Below are positions 36,160 to 45,817 of a DNA stretch of 64,000 nucleotides, piece by piece. Positions within the stretch are counted from its first letter, which is position 1; every line of letters begins with the position of its first letter. The stretch comes from an uncultured Alteromonadaceae bacterium (GTDB taxonomy: Bacteria > Pseudomonadota > Gammaproteobacteria > Enterobacterales > Alteromonadaceae). The stretch covers positions 186,001 through 250,000 of the forward strand of contig CANLWS010000007.1 of the NCBI GenBank assembly GCA_947494925.1, in the 5' to 3' direction. Position numbers and translations under genes: made by a program. Under the pieces are notes generated by a model. The model was not told the origin of the DNA. It ran no database searches and saw only the letters and a list, made by a program, of their open reading frames with translations.

Positions 36160-38004
36160 GTGTTAAACCAAACTCCGCTATGGAAGTACTTAATCGTAAT
36201 CTTTGTGGTTGCGTTTTGTGCTCTGTATGCATCACCTAATTTGTATGGTGAAGATCATGCGGTTCAAATTTCTGCTGGTCGTGACGCTGTTGTCGATAGC
36301 AGTACGTTGGATAAAGTGAGCGATGAACTGACAAATCTGGGCATTCAAGTTAAAGATGTGATGCTTGAAGATGGTCAAATTCTGATCCGATTATTCGACT
36401 ATGAATCCCAGGGAATTGCACAGGAATCTTTGCAAAAAACATTAGGCGACGATTATTTTGTTGCAATGAATCTGGCACCTGACACGCCAAGTTGGCTTGA
36501 GTCAATTGGTGGTAAGCCAATGAAGCTAGGCTTGGATTTGCGTGGTGGTGTGCACTTTCTGATGGAAGTGGACATGAATTCAGCAATTAAAAAATCTTTT
36601 GAGGACATGGTTGGAGACTTCAGAACAGCGCTAAGGGAAGAAAAAATCCGTTATCGCTCTGTTAAACAGAATGACGCTGGCGTAGAAATTCAATTCCGCG
36701 ATCAAGATACCTTGGATAAAGCTGATTTCTTCCTTAAAAATCGTAATCCAGATTTGGTCTTCACTGAGAAAAATGGCTTAGTGATTCAGGTCAGTATGTC
36801 TGAACAACGTCTTGCACAAACACGCGATTATGCGGTTAAACAAAATATAACTATTATTCGCAATCGGGTAAATCAGCTAGGTGTTGCCGAGCCACTTGTA
36901 CAGAAGCAAGGTGCTGAGCGTATCGTTGTGCAACTTCCCGGGATTCAGGATACTGCAAAAGCAAAAGAAATCCTTAATGCCACAGCAACCCTGGAATACC
37001 GTAAAGTTGACATTGACCACGATGTCAGAGACGCCATAAACGGACGCGTTCCGGCAGGCTCTGAACTCATTGAGGACCAAAATGGCGTCCCACAGCTTCT
37101 CGAAAAACAGATTATTGTGACTGGCAATCACATCATCGATGCCAACAGTGGTGTTGATCAGTACGGTTTACCGAAGGTATCTATCTCCCTTGATTCGAAA
37201 GGTGGAGCCAAAATGTCTCGCTTTACCAAAGATAATGTTGGTAACCCGATGGCGACTGTTTTCATCGAGTTCAAGTCTACAGGTGAACGTGACGAAGCAG
37301 GCAAACTGATTTTTGAACAAAAACGCGAAGTTATCAGCGTTGCAACTATCCGTGGACATTTCGGCAGCAATTTCGAGACTACTGGTCTTGATTCGCCTCA
37401 AGAAGCACAAAATCTGGCTTTATTGTTGCGTGCTGGTGCACTAATCGCTCCGATTCAGATTGTTGAGGAACGCACCATTGGACCGAGTCTTGGGGCGGCC
37501 AATATAGCATCAGGCATGCAAGCCATCATCTGGGGCTTTGTGCTAGTGCTGGCCTTTATGATTGTGTACTACAGGAAATTTGGTTTGGTGGCCAATTTGG
37601 CATTGGCCCTTAACCTGGTCATGATTGTTGGCATCATGTCACTAATTCCTGGTGCAACCCTGTCTTTACCTGGAATGGCAGGTATCGTGCTGACAGTTGG
37701 TATGGCTGTAGATGCAAATGTGTTGATATTCGAGCGTATTAGAGAAGAGTTGCGAGACGGGAGAAGTCCTCAACAAGCAATTCACCATGGTTACGACAGC
37801 GCGTTTTCGACCATTTTGGATGCCAATATTACTACTTTTATTGCTGCATTAATTTTGTTTGCTGTAGGAACAGGACCAATTAAAGGGTTCTCGATTACTT
37901 TGATGATCGGTATTGCCACTTCTATGTTCACAGCGATTATTGTGACGAGAGCGGTTGTGAATAGTGTCTGGGGCGGTAAGCGCCTAGAAAAGCTGTCGAT
38001 ATAG
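36160..38004 (+). CDS. secD: Protein translocase subunit SecD (614 aa)
   Basis: An RND-type subunit that uses the proton gradient to help complete protein export. Visible parts are the first TM near residues 8-24, the [15 protein letters not shown] motif, the large periplasmic P1 domain, [18 protein letters not shown], and five C-terminal TMs with [25 protein letters not shown] choose GTG at 36160, which has AGGAAGGA seven bases upstream. A longer frame from a TTG at 36133 would swallow that site. Confidence 0.97.
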   Translation: MLNQTPLWKYLIVIFVVAFCALYASPNLYGEDHAVQISAGRDAVVDSSTLDKVSDELTNLGIQVKDVMLEDGQILIRLFDYESQGIAQESLQKTLGDDYFVAMNLAPDTPSWLESIGGKPMKLGLDLRGGVHFLMEVDMNSAIKKSFEDMVGDFRTALREEKIRYRSVKQNDAGVEIQFRDQDTLDKADFFLKNRNPDLVFTEKNGLVIQVSMSEQRLAQTRDYAVKQNITIIRNRVNQLGVAEPLVQKQGAERIVVQLPGIQDTAKAKEILNATATLEYRKVDIDHDVRDAINGRVPAGSELIEDQNGVPQLLEKQIIVTGNHIIDANSGVDQYGLPKVSISLDSKGGAKMSRFTKDNVGNPMATVFIEFKSTGERDEAGKLIFEQKREVISVATIRGHFGSNFETTGLDSPQEAQNLALLLRAGALIAPIQIVEERTIGPSLGAANIASGMQAIIWGFVLVLAFMIVYYRKFGLVANLALALNLVMIVGIMSLIPGATLSLPGMAGIVLTVGMAVDANVLIFERIREELRDGRSPQQAIHHGYDSAFSTILDANITTFIAALILFAVGTGPIKGFSITLMIGIATSMFTAIIVTRAVVNSVWGGKRLEKLSI

Positions 38005-38014
38005 GAGCCCTGAC

Positions 38015-38956
38015 ATGCAGTTATTAAAAATGAAAGAAACCGTCGAATTCATGTCTATACGTGTTCCGGCGATGATATTGTCAATTGTACTTATAATTGG
38101 CTCTCTAACATCACTGGCGATCAATCAACTTAACTGGGGATTGGACTTCACTGGTGGAACTGAGATCCAAGCTGAATACCAAGGGCCAGCTGATCTGGAT
38201 GCTATCCGAACAAAATTGGCTGCATCTGGATTTGCCGATGCAGTCGTTCAAAATTTTGGTGCACCGGAAGAAGTACTGATCAGAATATCTCCACGTGAGG
38301 GAGTGCAAGCTTCAACCATCGGTGATCAGGTCATGCGTATCCTTCGAGCCGATGGAACTCCAGTAGATCAACGTCGAATAGGTTTTGTCGGCCCAAGTGT
38401 TGGTGAAGAACTGACAGAGCAGGGTGGGTTGGCGATGTTGGTTGCACTAATCTGCATCCTTATTTACGTTGCAATGCGATTTGAGTGGCGTTTTGCATTA
38501 GGGTCAGTAATTGCTTTGATGCATGATGTTATATTGACGCTGGGGTTGTTCTCGATTCTGGGACTGGAATTTGATTTGACAGTTTTGGCGGCGGTGCTGG
38601 CGGTAATTGGTTATTCGTTGAATGATACCATTGTTGTTTCTGACCGAATCCGCGAAAACTTTCGAAAAATTCGTAAAGGTGAGCCGGAAGGGATCATTAA
38701 CATCTCGCTAACTCAGACTTTGAACCGAACCATCATTACCTCTTTGACAACTATTCTGGTGTTACTGGCATTGTTTTTCCTAGGTGGGACCTTGATTCAT
38801 GGTTTTGCTACAGCGCTTTTATTTGGTGTTGTCATTGGTACTTATTCTTCCATCTATGTGGCAAGTTTGGTGGCGTTGATGTTGGGTATCAGCAAAGAAG
38901 ACCTGATGCCTACTGAAGTTGAAAAAGAAGGTGCTGATCTGGACCCTCTACCATAA
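38015..38956 (+). CDS. secF: Protein translocase subunit SecF (313 aa)
   Basis: Partner of SecD. Conserved parts are LNWGLDFTGGTEIQ near residues 38-51, the FVGPSVGEEL segment, and six TMs with AVIGYSLNDTIVVSDRIREN. It starts 10 nt after the secD stop with GGAGC upstream. A strong terminator ends the operon. Confidence 0.97.
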   Translation: MQLLKMKETVEFMSIRVPAMILSIVLIIGSLTSLAINQLNWGLDFTGGTEIQAEYQGPADLDAIRTKLAASGFADAVVQNFGAPEEVLIRISPREGVQASTIGDQVMRILRADGTPVDQRRIGFVGPSVGEELTEQGGLAMLVALICILIYVAMRFEWRFALGSVIALMHDVILTLGLFSILGLEFDLTVLAAVLAVIGYSLNDTIVVSDRIRENFRKIRKGEPEGIINISLTQTLNRTIITSLTTILVLLALFFLGGTLIHGFATALLFGVVIGTYSSIYVASLVALMLGISKEDLMPTEVEKEGADLDPLP

Positions 38957-38972
38957 ATAATTTTAATCATAT

Positions 38973-38996
38973 AAAGCCCGGTAAATACCGGGCTTT
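38973..38996 (+). terminator. Terminator of the queA-tgt-yajC-secDF operon
   Basis: AAAGCCCGGTA pairs with TACCGGGCTTT around an AA loop, followed by TTTA, 17 nt after the secF stop. Confidence 0.92.
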
Positions 38997-39046
38997 TTTA
39001 TGAGTCATTGAAGCTTATCGCCGAAGTTGCTCTTTGCGCCAAGTTT

Positions 39047-39448
39047 TTAGCTTTCTTCAGGGATAAGATCAAAGCCTTCGTCCAGCCAGCCTGTTACCCC
39101 ACCGATCATTTTTTTTACGGGACGTTCCAGTTCAGCAAGTTTCAGTGCGGCTTTATCTGCACCATTGCAGTGTGGACCAGCGCAATAAACGACAAACAGT
39201 GTATCTGCTGAGTAACTATCCAAGGCTTGCTTGTTGATTCGTTTGTGCGGAAGGTTTATCGCCTTTGGAAGATGTCCTTGAGCAAATAAAACCTCATTGC
39301 GCACATCTAATAAGACAAAGTCTTGTCTATTGTTTGCTATGGCAAAATGCGTATCCCAACAATCAGTTTCAAATCTGAGTAAGCTGGCAAAATGTGTGGA
39401 AGCGGCGATTGAGTCTGCCGCAGGAATTCGTGATACAACGGATGTCAT
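39047..39448 (-). CDS. Rhodanese-like domain protein (133 aa)
   Basis: A single rhodanese domain: LLDVRNEVLFAQGHLPKAINLP near residues 46-67 and an active-site loop VYCAGPHCNGADKAA with the catalytic Cys near residue 89. No signal peptide is present. It would carry persulfide sulfur or act as a redox regulator; the donor and acceptor are unknown. A good AGGAG lies before the ATG. It appears monocistronic and convergent with secF. Confidence 0.88.
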   Translation of the reverse strand: MTSVVSRIPAADSIAASTHFASLLRFETDCWDTHFAIANNRQDFVLLDVRNEVLFAQGHLPKAINLPHKRINKQALDSYSADTLFVVYCAGPHCNGADKAALKLAELERPVKKMIGGVTGWLDEGFDLIPEES

Positions 39449-39635
39449 TAATGTCTCCTAGTGTTATCGATTCGTACGATAGAATTGTGATATAGCATCT
39501 TAGATTTAACCATTGGCATAAAAGCCAATGATCGATTAAAACAAGACAAAATAACATTTCCTTTTTATTCACAATGCTTTAGCGAACCTGAGGAAAATCC
39601 TTATGAGTCAATTATTTACCATTGTTTAACGTATT

Positions 39636-39663
39636 TTGTTCTGCTTAAAAAATAAACTATACT
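39636..39663 (+). promoter_or_regulatory. Sigma-70 promoter of the diguanylate cyclase gene
   Basis: TTGTTC at 39636-39641 and TATACT at 39658-39663 are separated by 16 nt, about 45 nt upstream of the ATG at 39709. The gap 39449-39708 shows no other feature. Confidence 0.5.
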
Positions 39664-39708
39664 CTGCGGTTATGAGTTGTAGTTCTAACCCCGTGGCGCA
39701 GTATTCTA

Positions 39709-40851
39709 ATGGACGATAGTCTTAGTATCTTAATTGCATCTTTGCTGTTGAACAGTGCCATTGCCTGTGCATTTATGTTTCTTGTGCCTCGTGATCCTGG
39801 CACTGCACGTGGTACGTCAGTCGTTTATTTTCGACGCTATTTTATCTATTCGTGTATGGCGTATGTCAGTTTTGGCACCCGAGAGTATATTCCAACTTTA
39901 TTTTCAATCTTGCTCTTCAATGGGTTTTTGCTTGCTTCCGCTTACAGCGTTTTGTTTGGCGCGTTAAAACGTTATTCGCAGATTAATCAAAATACATCAA
40001 AGCTAGCATTAACTCACATCCTCTTGTTTGCACTCGCACAAACAGCATTGGGCTATTTTGTTCCGGATCAGGTGGTACTCAGAGTCGTAATGGTTTATGT
40101 CAATATGACCGGAGTATTGCTCTATACATTAAGCCTGTTCATGCGATTCAATGGAAAGGAGCTTTATAGTGAGAGGTTGCTTGGCGTTTGTCTGGCGGTA
40201 TTTACGCTTAGTGTTTTTCTAATCCCTGTGGCCTTTTTTGCAAGCAACGATCAAAATCAGTTTCCTAGCATCATGATGCTGGTGCAAAATGCCCTGATAA
40301 TTTTACTATTTGGTGCTTTTTTCTACACATTTTCAATCGATGCTATCCGACAACTTGAAGGACACGTTAAAATCGATTTGATGACGGGCTTGTATAACCG
40401 TCAATTCTTTATAGAACAGGCCCAAAAATTTGTTAAATCTGCACAACGGCATCAATTCCCAATCACTGTTGTAATATGCGATCTGGACAGGTTCCGAGAA
40501 CTCAACAACCGTCAGTCTCACCTGGCGGGAGATAAGGCTATTTATCACGTCGCCGAACGAATGAAATTGGCCACCAGGGAAGAAGATATCCTGGCTCGAT
40601 TCAGTGGGGAAGAATTCATCGCATTGTTACCACAAACTGAGTTGGAGAGTGCGGTGAACCTTGCTGAAAGATTAAAAAAGGACATTGGAGAGAATGCGAT
40701 TCAATTTGAAGATAAAACTTTTTATGTCACCGCCAGCTTTGGCGTTACTATCATGAATACAAAGACTGATGTTGAGTCGAGTTTAAAGTTGGTCAACGCT
40801 GCACTTTGCGAGTCCATTGAAAAAGGTGGCAATTGTGTTTCTGTGGCATGA
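39709..40851 (+). CDS. Membrane-bound diguanylate cyclase (380 aa)
   Basis: About seven TM segments (residues 1-215) are followed by a GGDEF domain from DLMTGLYNRQFF (near residue 225). The active-site motif is SGEEF (GGDEF variant). Five residues upstream is REED, a matching RxxD inhibitory site for c-di-GMP feedback. This suggests an active, product-inhibited cyclase that links a membrane signal to motility or exopolysaccharide. The Ser in place of the first Gly is seen in some active enzymes. There is no strong ribosome-binding site. Confidence 0.88.
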   Translation: MDDSLSILIASLLLNSAIACAFMFLVPRDPGTARGTSVVYFRRYFIYSCMAYVSFGTREYIPTLFSILLFNGFLLASAYSVLFGALKRYSQINQNTSKLALTHILLFALAQTALGYFVPDQVVLRVVMVYVNMTGVLLYTLSLFMRFNGKELYSERLLGVCLAVFTLSVFLIPVAFFASNDQNQFPSIMMLVQNALIILLFGAFFYTFSIDAIRQLEGHVKIDLMTGLYNRQFFIEQAQKFVKSAQRHQFPITVVICDLDRFRELNNRQSHLAGDKAIYHVAERMKLATREEDILARFSGEEFIALLPQTELESAVNLAERLKKDIGENAIQFEDKTFYVTASFGVTIMNTKTDVESSLKLVNAALCESIEKGGNCVSVA

Positions 40852-40986
40852 TATTCAGCCCAAGTCATCCTCCAATTTGTGGCATTAGTCACTCTCACAA
40901 GAGCTAGATTCGCATCTCCATATACAAAGGTTTATTCTTTCCAACGTGACTGCCCAGCCAGGGTTAACTGACAAGAGTGTTAAAAA

Positions 40987-41955
40987 ATGAAATTACTAAT
41001 TGGACTGATGTGCCTTTCATGTAGCTTTATTTCATACGGTATTGAAGTGACGGAATCTCAAATTGCTCAAAGTAGAATGACGCAGTTTCCCGAACGGTTT
41101 GAACGCAAGTTAAAATTGCCAGCCAATGAGATTAACAATTTTCTATCTGAGTTAGTTCCGTTGGAACGAATATTATTGACTAAACAATGGTTGGTGGACC
41201 TTTCAACCTTGCAGGATCCCACGTTGCAGCAAAAAAAATGGGTAACTGCATTAACCGCAAGTAGTGAAAGGATAACAATACCGAATCCAGATCATCCGTC
41301 ACTTCAATTGGAAATCGTTAACATTGCAGGACAAGCTAAGGCCACGTTAAATATATGGCAGATAAATTCAACCAAAAATGACATCCTTCAAGGTTGGATT
41401 AATGGCTCAATGGATTGGGAGCTAATGCTTGATAATTTAACTAAGAATGAACATGCTGCGCTGATCAGACTGTTAGAAGAGCTTACCATTGAGCAAGTGG
41501 AGGTGTTTTCAAAAGAGGTCATTGAGCCAAGGTTATTTGAAGCATCTCTCTCAAATCAAATTGTCTCTTTGGTGGCATCGAAGACCAAATCAATCTCGTT
41601 AATGGAGCACCTCTTCAAGCAAAAAGCGGATGAATTTTCTTATCAGACGCTACGCATGTTACCACACCAATTTGAAACCGATTCTGCTATTCAGCTTATG
41701 GGCACTGCCCTAAAGAATAAGGCACTTAGTTCGCAGACTATGTTGATGTTGGCAAGCAAATATTCTGAGCAACCTGCAGCACAGTCTATATTGCTTGAGC
41801 TCCTCAAAGATCCGAGAACGCAGTGGCTTGCCGCAGCGGCAGTTAGTAAAATTCGTGATTTAAACTTCAGACAAAAGATTATTAGTACTTTTGCTCAGGT
41901 TGATGAGCCTTTAGCTCGCTTTGTTACTTTAGCGGCAGAGGAGTCAGTGCAATGA
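40987..41955 (+). CDS. Secreted helical protein of unknown function (322 aa)
   Basis: A signal peptide (residues 1-19, cut near SYG) precedes a mainly helical protein with repeated Leu/Ala-rich helices in its second half (e.g. SIQLMGTALKNKALSSQTMLML in pieces). This recalls HEAT-like repeats, but I do not recognise a family. Its stop overlaps the start of the M14 carboxypeptidase gene (ATGA), so the two are translationally coupled and probably act together, perhaps as a propeptide-like partner or inhibitor. That is inference. Confidence 0.7.
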   Translation: MKLLIGLMCLSCSFISYGIEVTESQIAQSRMTQFPERFERKLKLPANEINNFLSELVPLERILLTKQWLVDLSTLQDPTLQQKKWVTALTASSERITIPNPDHPSLQLEIVNIAGQAKATLNIWQINSTKNDILQGWINGSMDWELMLDNLTKNEHAALIRLLEELTIEQVEVFSKEVIEPRLFEASLSNQIVSLVASKTKSISLMEHLFKQKADEFSYQTLRMLPHQFETDSAIQLMGTALKNKALSSQTMLMLASKYSEQPAAQSILLELLKDPRTQWLAAAAVSKIRDLNFRQKIISTFAQVDEPLARFVTLAAEESVQ

Positions 41956-43829
41956 GGAAACTTGTTTGTTTCGGTTTATTCTCATTTATTTTTTCAGTAA
42001 CAGCCACCACGTTTAACTATACAGATACGCAAACCGGCAACAATCTGATCCCCCTCGGTTATCCTGTACCAATCCCTGTTGATTCTCTAACCCCAGTTGA
42101 TGGATTCCGCACCTATGAAAGTTTAAATCTTAGACATCAGCAAATGAGTGCGGAGTCATCGTTCATCCAACAAATATCTGTGGGAGATACAATCGAAGGC
42201 AATCCCATTTGGGCATATCAACTGAGCGATCCCGGCACATTAAACAGCTCAGGTATTGCTGAAGCGAGTGCTTTGCTAAATAGCGGAATTCACGCCAGAG
42301 AATGGCAAACGCCTGAAGCTGCAACAGGTTATATCGAGTATCTGTTCAATAGCAGTGATGACCAGCATATGGGCCAATACATATTAGAAAACGTTAATCT
42401 GGTAATTATTCCGGTGCTCAATATTGATGGTTTTAAGCAAACACAGCGGTTTGCAGCACAAGTGACAAGCAGTGAAGCTTCTCCAAGAGATGGCAGGATG
42501 CGACGCAAGAATATGCGAAGTGTCGACCAGAATTTGAATACTTTGAGTGACAACCTGAATGGCATTGATCTGAACAGAAATAATGGGCCGTACTGGGCGA
42601 CTAATAATCAGAGAAGTTCGCCAGATCAAACTTCCATCGTTCATCATGGCGCGGGAGCAGCATCGGAGCCTGAGACACAGGCACTTCAGCAAGCTGCGAT
42701 ATTGGCGGGTGAATCTAGGTTGCGACTGTATACTGATAATCATTCGTTTACCCAGGTTTATTTTGCTCCTTCTACCGGGAATCAACGGCGTGATGACATC
42801 ACAGCTGATATCGCGTTTATTATGCGTGCAGCAAACGGGTTTAAGTACCGATTTGGTCCCTCAGCTGCGGGAGGTGGGATTGGTTCAACCGATGAATTTT
42901 TTGCCAACACATATCAAATTCCCAGTTACACTTTAGAAATTGAACCTGAAAACTCCGGTGCTGATTATGGTGGGTTTGGCCCATCTCACAGTGGCTTCAT
43001 TCTACCCAACAGCGAAGTGTCTAGAATGCGGGAAGAAACTACATTGGCGACCATGGCCGGGTTATATGCGATTGCAGATATTCCGTATCTATTGAAAGCT
43101 GAAGTTTGGGATGAAGCACAACAGGAAGTCGTATTGAGTTTCGGATGGCAGAACGAAGAAAGTCAGCGTGTTTTAACTGAACTGATAGTTGGTCAATTGC
43201 AGGGGCAGACCAACTATCAATTAAATCTGATATTCAATAAACCGATGCGCTGGATTGAAAATGGTCAAGTCAGTGATTTTTCTACGTTGTCTGATGCATT
43301 GGGGATAAGCCTAAGCTTGCGAATAGAAGGTGGTGAGCAAAACAGTGAAATCGAGATAGATACCTCACAAGGTCAATGGCAAGCTGAAATTGGATATTCA
43401 CAATATAAAACGGACACATTTTCTGTTCCTTTTCGACTTACTGAAGATTTTGACTGGTCTCAGATCAGCCTGTTGGCCCTGGAAGTTGATACGCAAGATT
43501 TTACAGGGCAGGAATTGGATACTAATCCAGGCAGCATTATTGACTGGCGAAACGGTGCTTGGACAAATTACGAAGACACACAAGGCAATGTCAATACTGA
43601 CAAGGGGGGTGTCGACCTGTCGATGAGATGGATTGACGATGGCAGTGATTTGTTCGTTACCTCGCCTGATGTTACTGACCCGCCGGCACCACCACCGACA
43701 TCTGTACCAAATCCACCAGTATCGTCATCTGGCGGAGGAGGTGCTAGTGATTGGTTATTCATATCTTTGTTGCTGCCGATTTTATTAAGCAGATTCAAAA
43801 AAGGCGAGCTAAGCTCGCCTTCAAATTAG
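41952..43829 (+). CDS. M14-family zinc carboxypeptidase with GlyGly-CTERM-like tail (625 aa)
   Basis: A secreted metallopeptidase. A signal peptide occupies residues 1-18. The M14 zinc site HAREWQTPE gives the HxxE pair, NGIDLNRNNGP supplies the substrate-binding Asn-Arg, and TLEIEPE carries the catalytic Glu. A C-terminal beta-type domain follows. The extreme C-terminus is a Gly-rich stretch (SSGGGGASD), a hydrophobic helix and a basic RFKK, resembling the GlyGly-CTERM signal processed by rhombosortase. The last codons also contain a hairpin that serves as terminator for suhB on the other strand. Confidence 0.88.
   Translation: MRKLVCFGLFSFIFSVTATTFNYTDTQTGNNLIPLGYPVPIPVDSLTPVDGFRTYESLNLRHQQMSAESSFIQQISVGDTIEGNPIWAYQLSDPGTLNSSGIAEASALLNSGIHAREWQTPEAATGYIEYLFNSSDDQHMGQYILENVNLVIIPVLNIDGFKQTQRFAAQVTSSEASPRDGRMRRKNMRSVDQNLNTLSDNLNGIDLNRNNGPYWATNNQRSSPDQTSIVHHGAGAASEPETQALQQAAILAGESRLRLYTDNHSFTQVYFAPSTGNQRRDDITADIAFIMRAANGFKYRFGPSAAGGGIGSTDEFFANTYQIPSYTLEIEPENSGADYGGFGPSHSGFILPNSEVSRMREETTLATMAGLYAIADIPYLLKAEVWDEAQQEVVLSFGWQNEESQRVLTELIVGQLQGQTNYQLNLIFNKPMRWIENGQVSDFSTLSDALGISLSLRIEGGEQNSEIEIDTSQGQWQAEIGYSQYKTDTFSVPFRLTEDFDWSQISLLALEVDTQDFTGQELDTNPGSIIDWRNGAWTNYEDTQGNVNTDKGGVDLSMRWIDDGSDLFVTSPDVTDPPAPPPTSVPNPPVSSSGGGGASDWLFISLLLPILLSRFKKGELSSPSN
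43801..43821 (-). terminator. suhB terminator inside the 3' end of the M14 peptidase gene
   Basis: A perfect 9-bp stem (AAGGCGAGC with GCTCGCCTT, TAA loop) is followed on the minus strand by a run of T (+ strand A run 43797-43802). It lies 18 nt beyond the suhB stop and is read as the last coding codons of the convergent peptidase gene. Confidence 0.8.
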
Positions 43830-43838
43830 ATTTCTCAA

Positions 43839-44618
43839 TTATTTTTCTTTGAGATGTTTGACCAGGGTCTGAACCACTTTCGGGCTTCCAGCTACCATTT
43901 CGCCAGAATGCATAGGGTCATTTCCACCAGAAAAGTCGGTTACCAAACCACCAGATTCTCTTACTAGTAGCTCACCAGCAGCGATATCCCAGGGTTTTAC
44001 ACCTCTTTCCCAATATCCGTCATAACGACCGGCAGCGACATATGCCATATCTAGTGCAGCAGAACCACAGCGACGTACATCACCGCATCGGGCAAAAATT
44101 TCTGCGAAACTGTTTAAGTATTCTGGATTACGCGATTTATCTTTAAAAGGAAAAGCAGTGGCTAACACAGTATTGTTTAGGTCTCTTGCATTGCTGGTAC
44201 GAATACGGAAGCCATTCAGTTGTGCTCCTGCACCTTTGCTGGCAGTAAATAGTTCGCCACGAATTGGATCAAATACAACGGCTTGATCCAGACGGCCTTT
44301 GTGGATGAGGGCAATAGAAACTGCGAAATGCGGTATCCCCTTGATAAAATTAGTGGTGCCATCAAGCGGGTCAATAATCCACTTGAATTCCTCATCACCT
44401 TCGACCACCCCACCTTCTTCACCCACAAAGCTATGGGTTGGAAATGATAATTTAATTTTGTCGATGATGGCTTGTTCGGCCTCTTTATCGATGCGGGTGA
44501 CAAAATCATTTTCGCCTTTAATCTGGGTCATCAAATCATCACGATTTTCGAAACCACGAGCAATAATGTTACCGGCTACACGCGCTGCGCGCACCGCAAT
44601 ATTCAGCATAGGATGCAT
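43839..44618 (-). CDS. suhB: Inositol monophosphatase family protein SuhB (259 aa)
   Basis: A magnesium-dependent phosphatase with the signature WIIDPLDGTTNFIKGIPHF (near residues 80-98), the GEEGG metal Glu (near 66-70) and the C-terminal KPWDIAAGELLVRESGG. In E. coli SuhB also helps antitermination and ribosome assembly. In many relatives suhB is directly divergent from trmJ; here an FHA gene lies between them. The upstream gap has a 7-bp hairpin (44688-44706). Confidence 0.96.
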   Translation of the reverse strand: MHPMLNIAVRAARVAGNIIARGFENRDDLMTQIKGENDFVTRIDKEAEQAIIDKIKLSFPTHSFVGEEGGVVEGDEEFKWIIDPLDGTTNFIKGIPHFAVSIALIHKGRLDQAVVFDPIRGELFTASKGAGAQLNGFRIRTSNARDLNNTVLATAFPFKDKSRNPEYLNSFAEIFARCGDVRRCGSAALDMAYVAAGRYDGYWERGVKPWDIAAGELLVRESGGLVTDFSGGNDPMHSGEMVAGSPKVVQTLVKHLKEK

Positions 44619-44805
44619 AAAGAAACCACCAATTTTAAAAGAACACCAAATTCTGCAAGCATATAGCTAATCTGCAGAATAAAAGGAGTTAGTCCAACAG
44701 ACTAACTATAGCCCAAATTTTATTTGGACAAAAAATCGCCGCGCACTATACCAATTTACTCAATTTTTGCAAGCCGATTTTCACTATTGCCTTGTTGAAG
44801 GAAGT

Positions 44806-45501
44806 TTACGGATCTCTGAGAATTGAGGTCTGGTTAAGTAGCTCTTCATCTCTTAATTCGGTCGCTCTCTCAATAACGGTAAAAATAATATCTTTCAATC
44901 GAATTTCATCACCATCGTAAAGCTGTTGCATTTCAGATATTTTAGAGCCGTTCACATAGGTACCATTTGAAGAACCAAGATCTTCGACAAAAAGCCGGTT
45001 ATCCATGACTTGGAGACGGGCATGATTTCTGGACACATGGGATCGAAGTAAAGTTAATTCACAATCTATTGCTCTGCCAACAACGATGGGTTTGTCACTC
45101 ACATAAAATTCAAGCCCAGCTATCGGACCCGTTTGCGCTTCAACGAACCATCCGCAAGTCGGGGCTTTATGAGATTTGCCTTTTGATAGTGAAACCCGGC
45201 GATCAACCAGAGGATTAATGTTATGCAATAAACGTCTTTCCGTCATCGGGCCGATTCGCACAAATCGTCCACCAATGAAGTCGTACATCCAGGATATGCA
45301 GATAACTATTGGGAAGATAAGAATGAAGAGACCTAAAAGCCAATAATAATAATCGTCTTCGAATTCAAATAATGGGAAAAAGACGGTGCTTACCTGCAAG
45401 ATAACCCAGCAAGATATGACATACAGCATAAATGTATTAATAACTTTTCTACGCCGTAACTCGCCGTATAGAGTCACAATCTTTTGCTTCAGGCGAGCCA
45501 T
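44806..45501 (-). CDS. Membrane protein with C-terminal FHA domain (231 aa)
   Basis: Two TM segments (near residues 22-42 and 54-74) precede a linker and an FHA domain. The domain has VVGRAIDCELTLLRSHVSRNHARL, then LFVEDLGSSNGTYVNGSKI, the phosphothreonine-binding Arg/Ser/Asn pattern. It would read phospho-Thr partners at the membrane. No Ser/Thr kinase is in the window. I start at the ATG at 45501, with GGAGC five bases upstream. A TTG seven codons earlier is less likely. It lies between suhB and trmJ. Confidence 0.85.
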   Translation of the reverse strand: MARLKQKIVTLYGELRRRKVINTFMLYVISCWVILQVSTVFFPLFEFEDDYYYWLLGLFILIFPIVICISWMYDFIGGRFVRIGPMTERRLLHNINPLVDRRVSLSKGKSHKAPTCGWFVEAQTGPIAGLEFYVSDKPIVVGRAIDCELTLLRSHVSRNHARLQVMDNRLFVEDLGSSNGTYVNGSKISEMQQLYDGDEIRLKDIIFTVIERATELRDEELLNQTSILRDP

Positions 45502-45817
45502 GCTCCATGCTCCATATTTCAAATACCTTTGTTATCTAGTGTTGTTCCTGGATATCAGGTGCATGGGGTGCATAAATCAATTGAGGAAATGCTCGAACTC
45601 TCAATAATTGGGCCACACATCTATCTGCTTAGCAAAACCATTCGGCTTGCATAAAATATGAACGATAGCCTTGATAAATTCAAGAAAATCATGGCTCAGC
45701 TGCATTCTTGGTGGTATTTTTGCCCGGTCCACTCGACGCATTATGGCTGCGCCAAAAAGCAAAAAAGTGCTATTATCCGCGACCGAACATCTTCAAACGA
45801 CCAAGTAGCAATTTACT
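45502..45817. other. Intergenic region between the FHA gene and trmJ
   Basis: 316 nt divergent gap with no supported gene. It must contain promoters for the FHA gene and trmJ. A TATTAT at 45769-45774 could be a -10 for trmJ. Small frames beginning near 45658 lack protein-like composition. Confidence 0.5.

Noticed and set aside
44688-44706. 7-bp hairpin GTTAGTC-CAACA-GACTAAC upstream of suhB as a riboswitch
   Set aside because: Too small for a known riboswitch; it could be a weak terminator of the FHA gene or part of the suhB leader, with nothing to decide.
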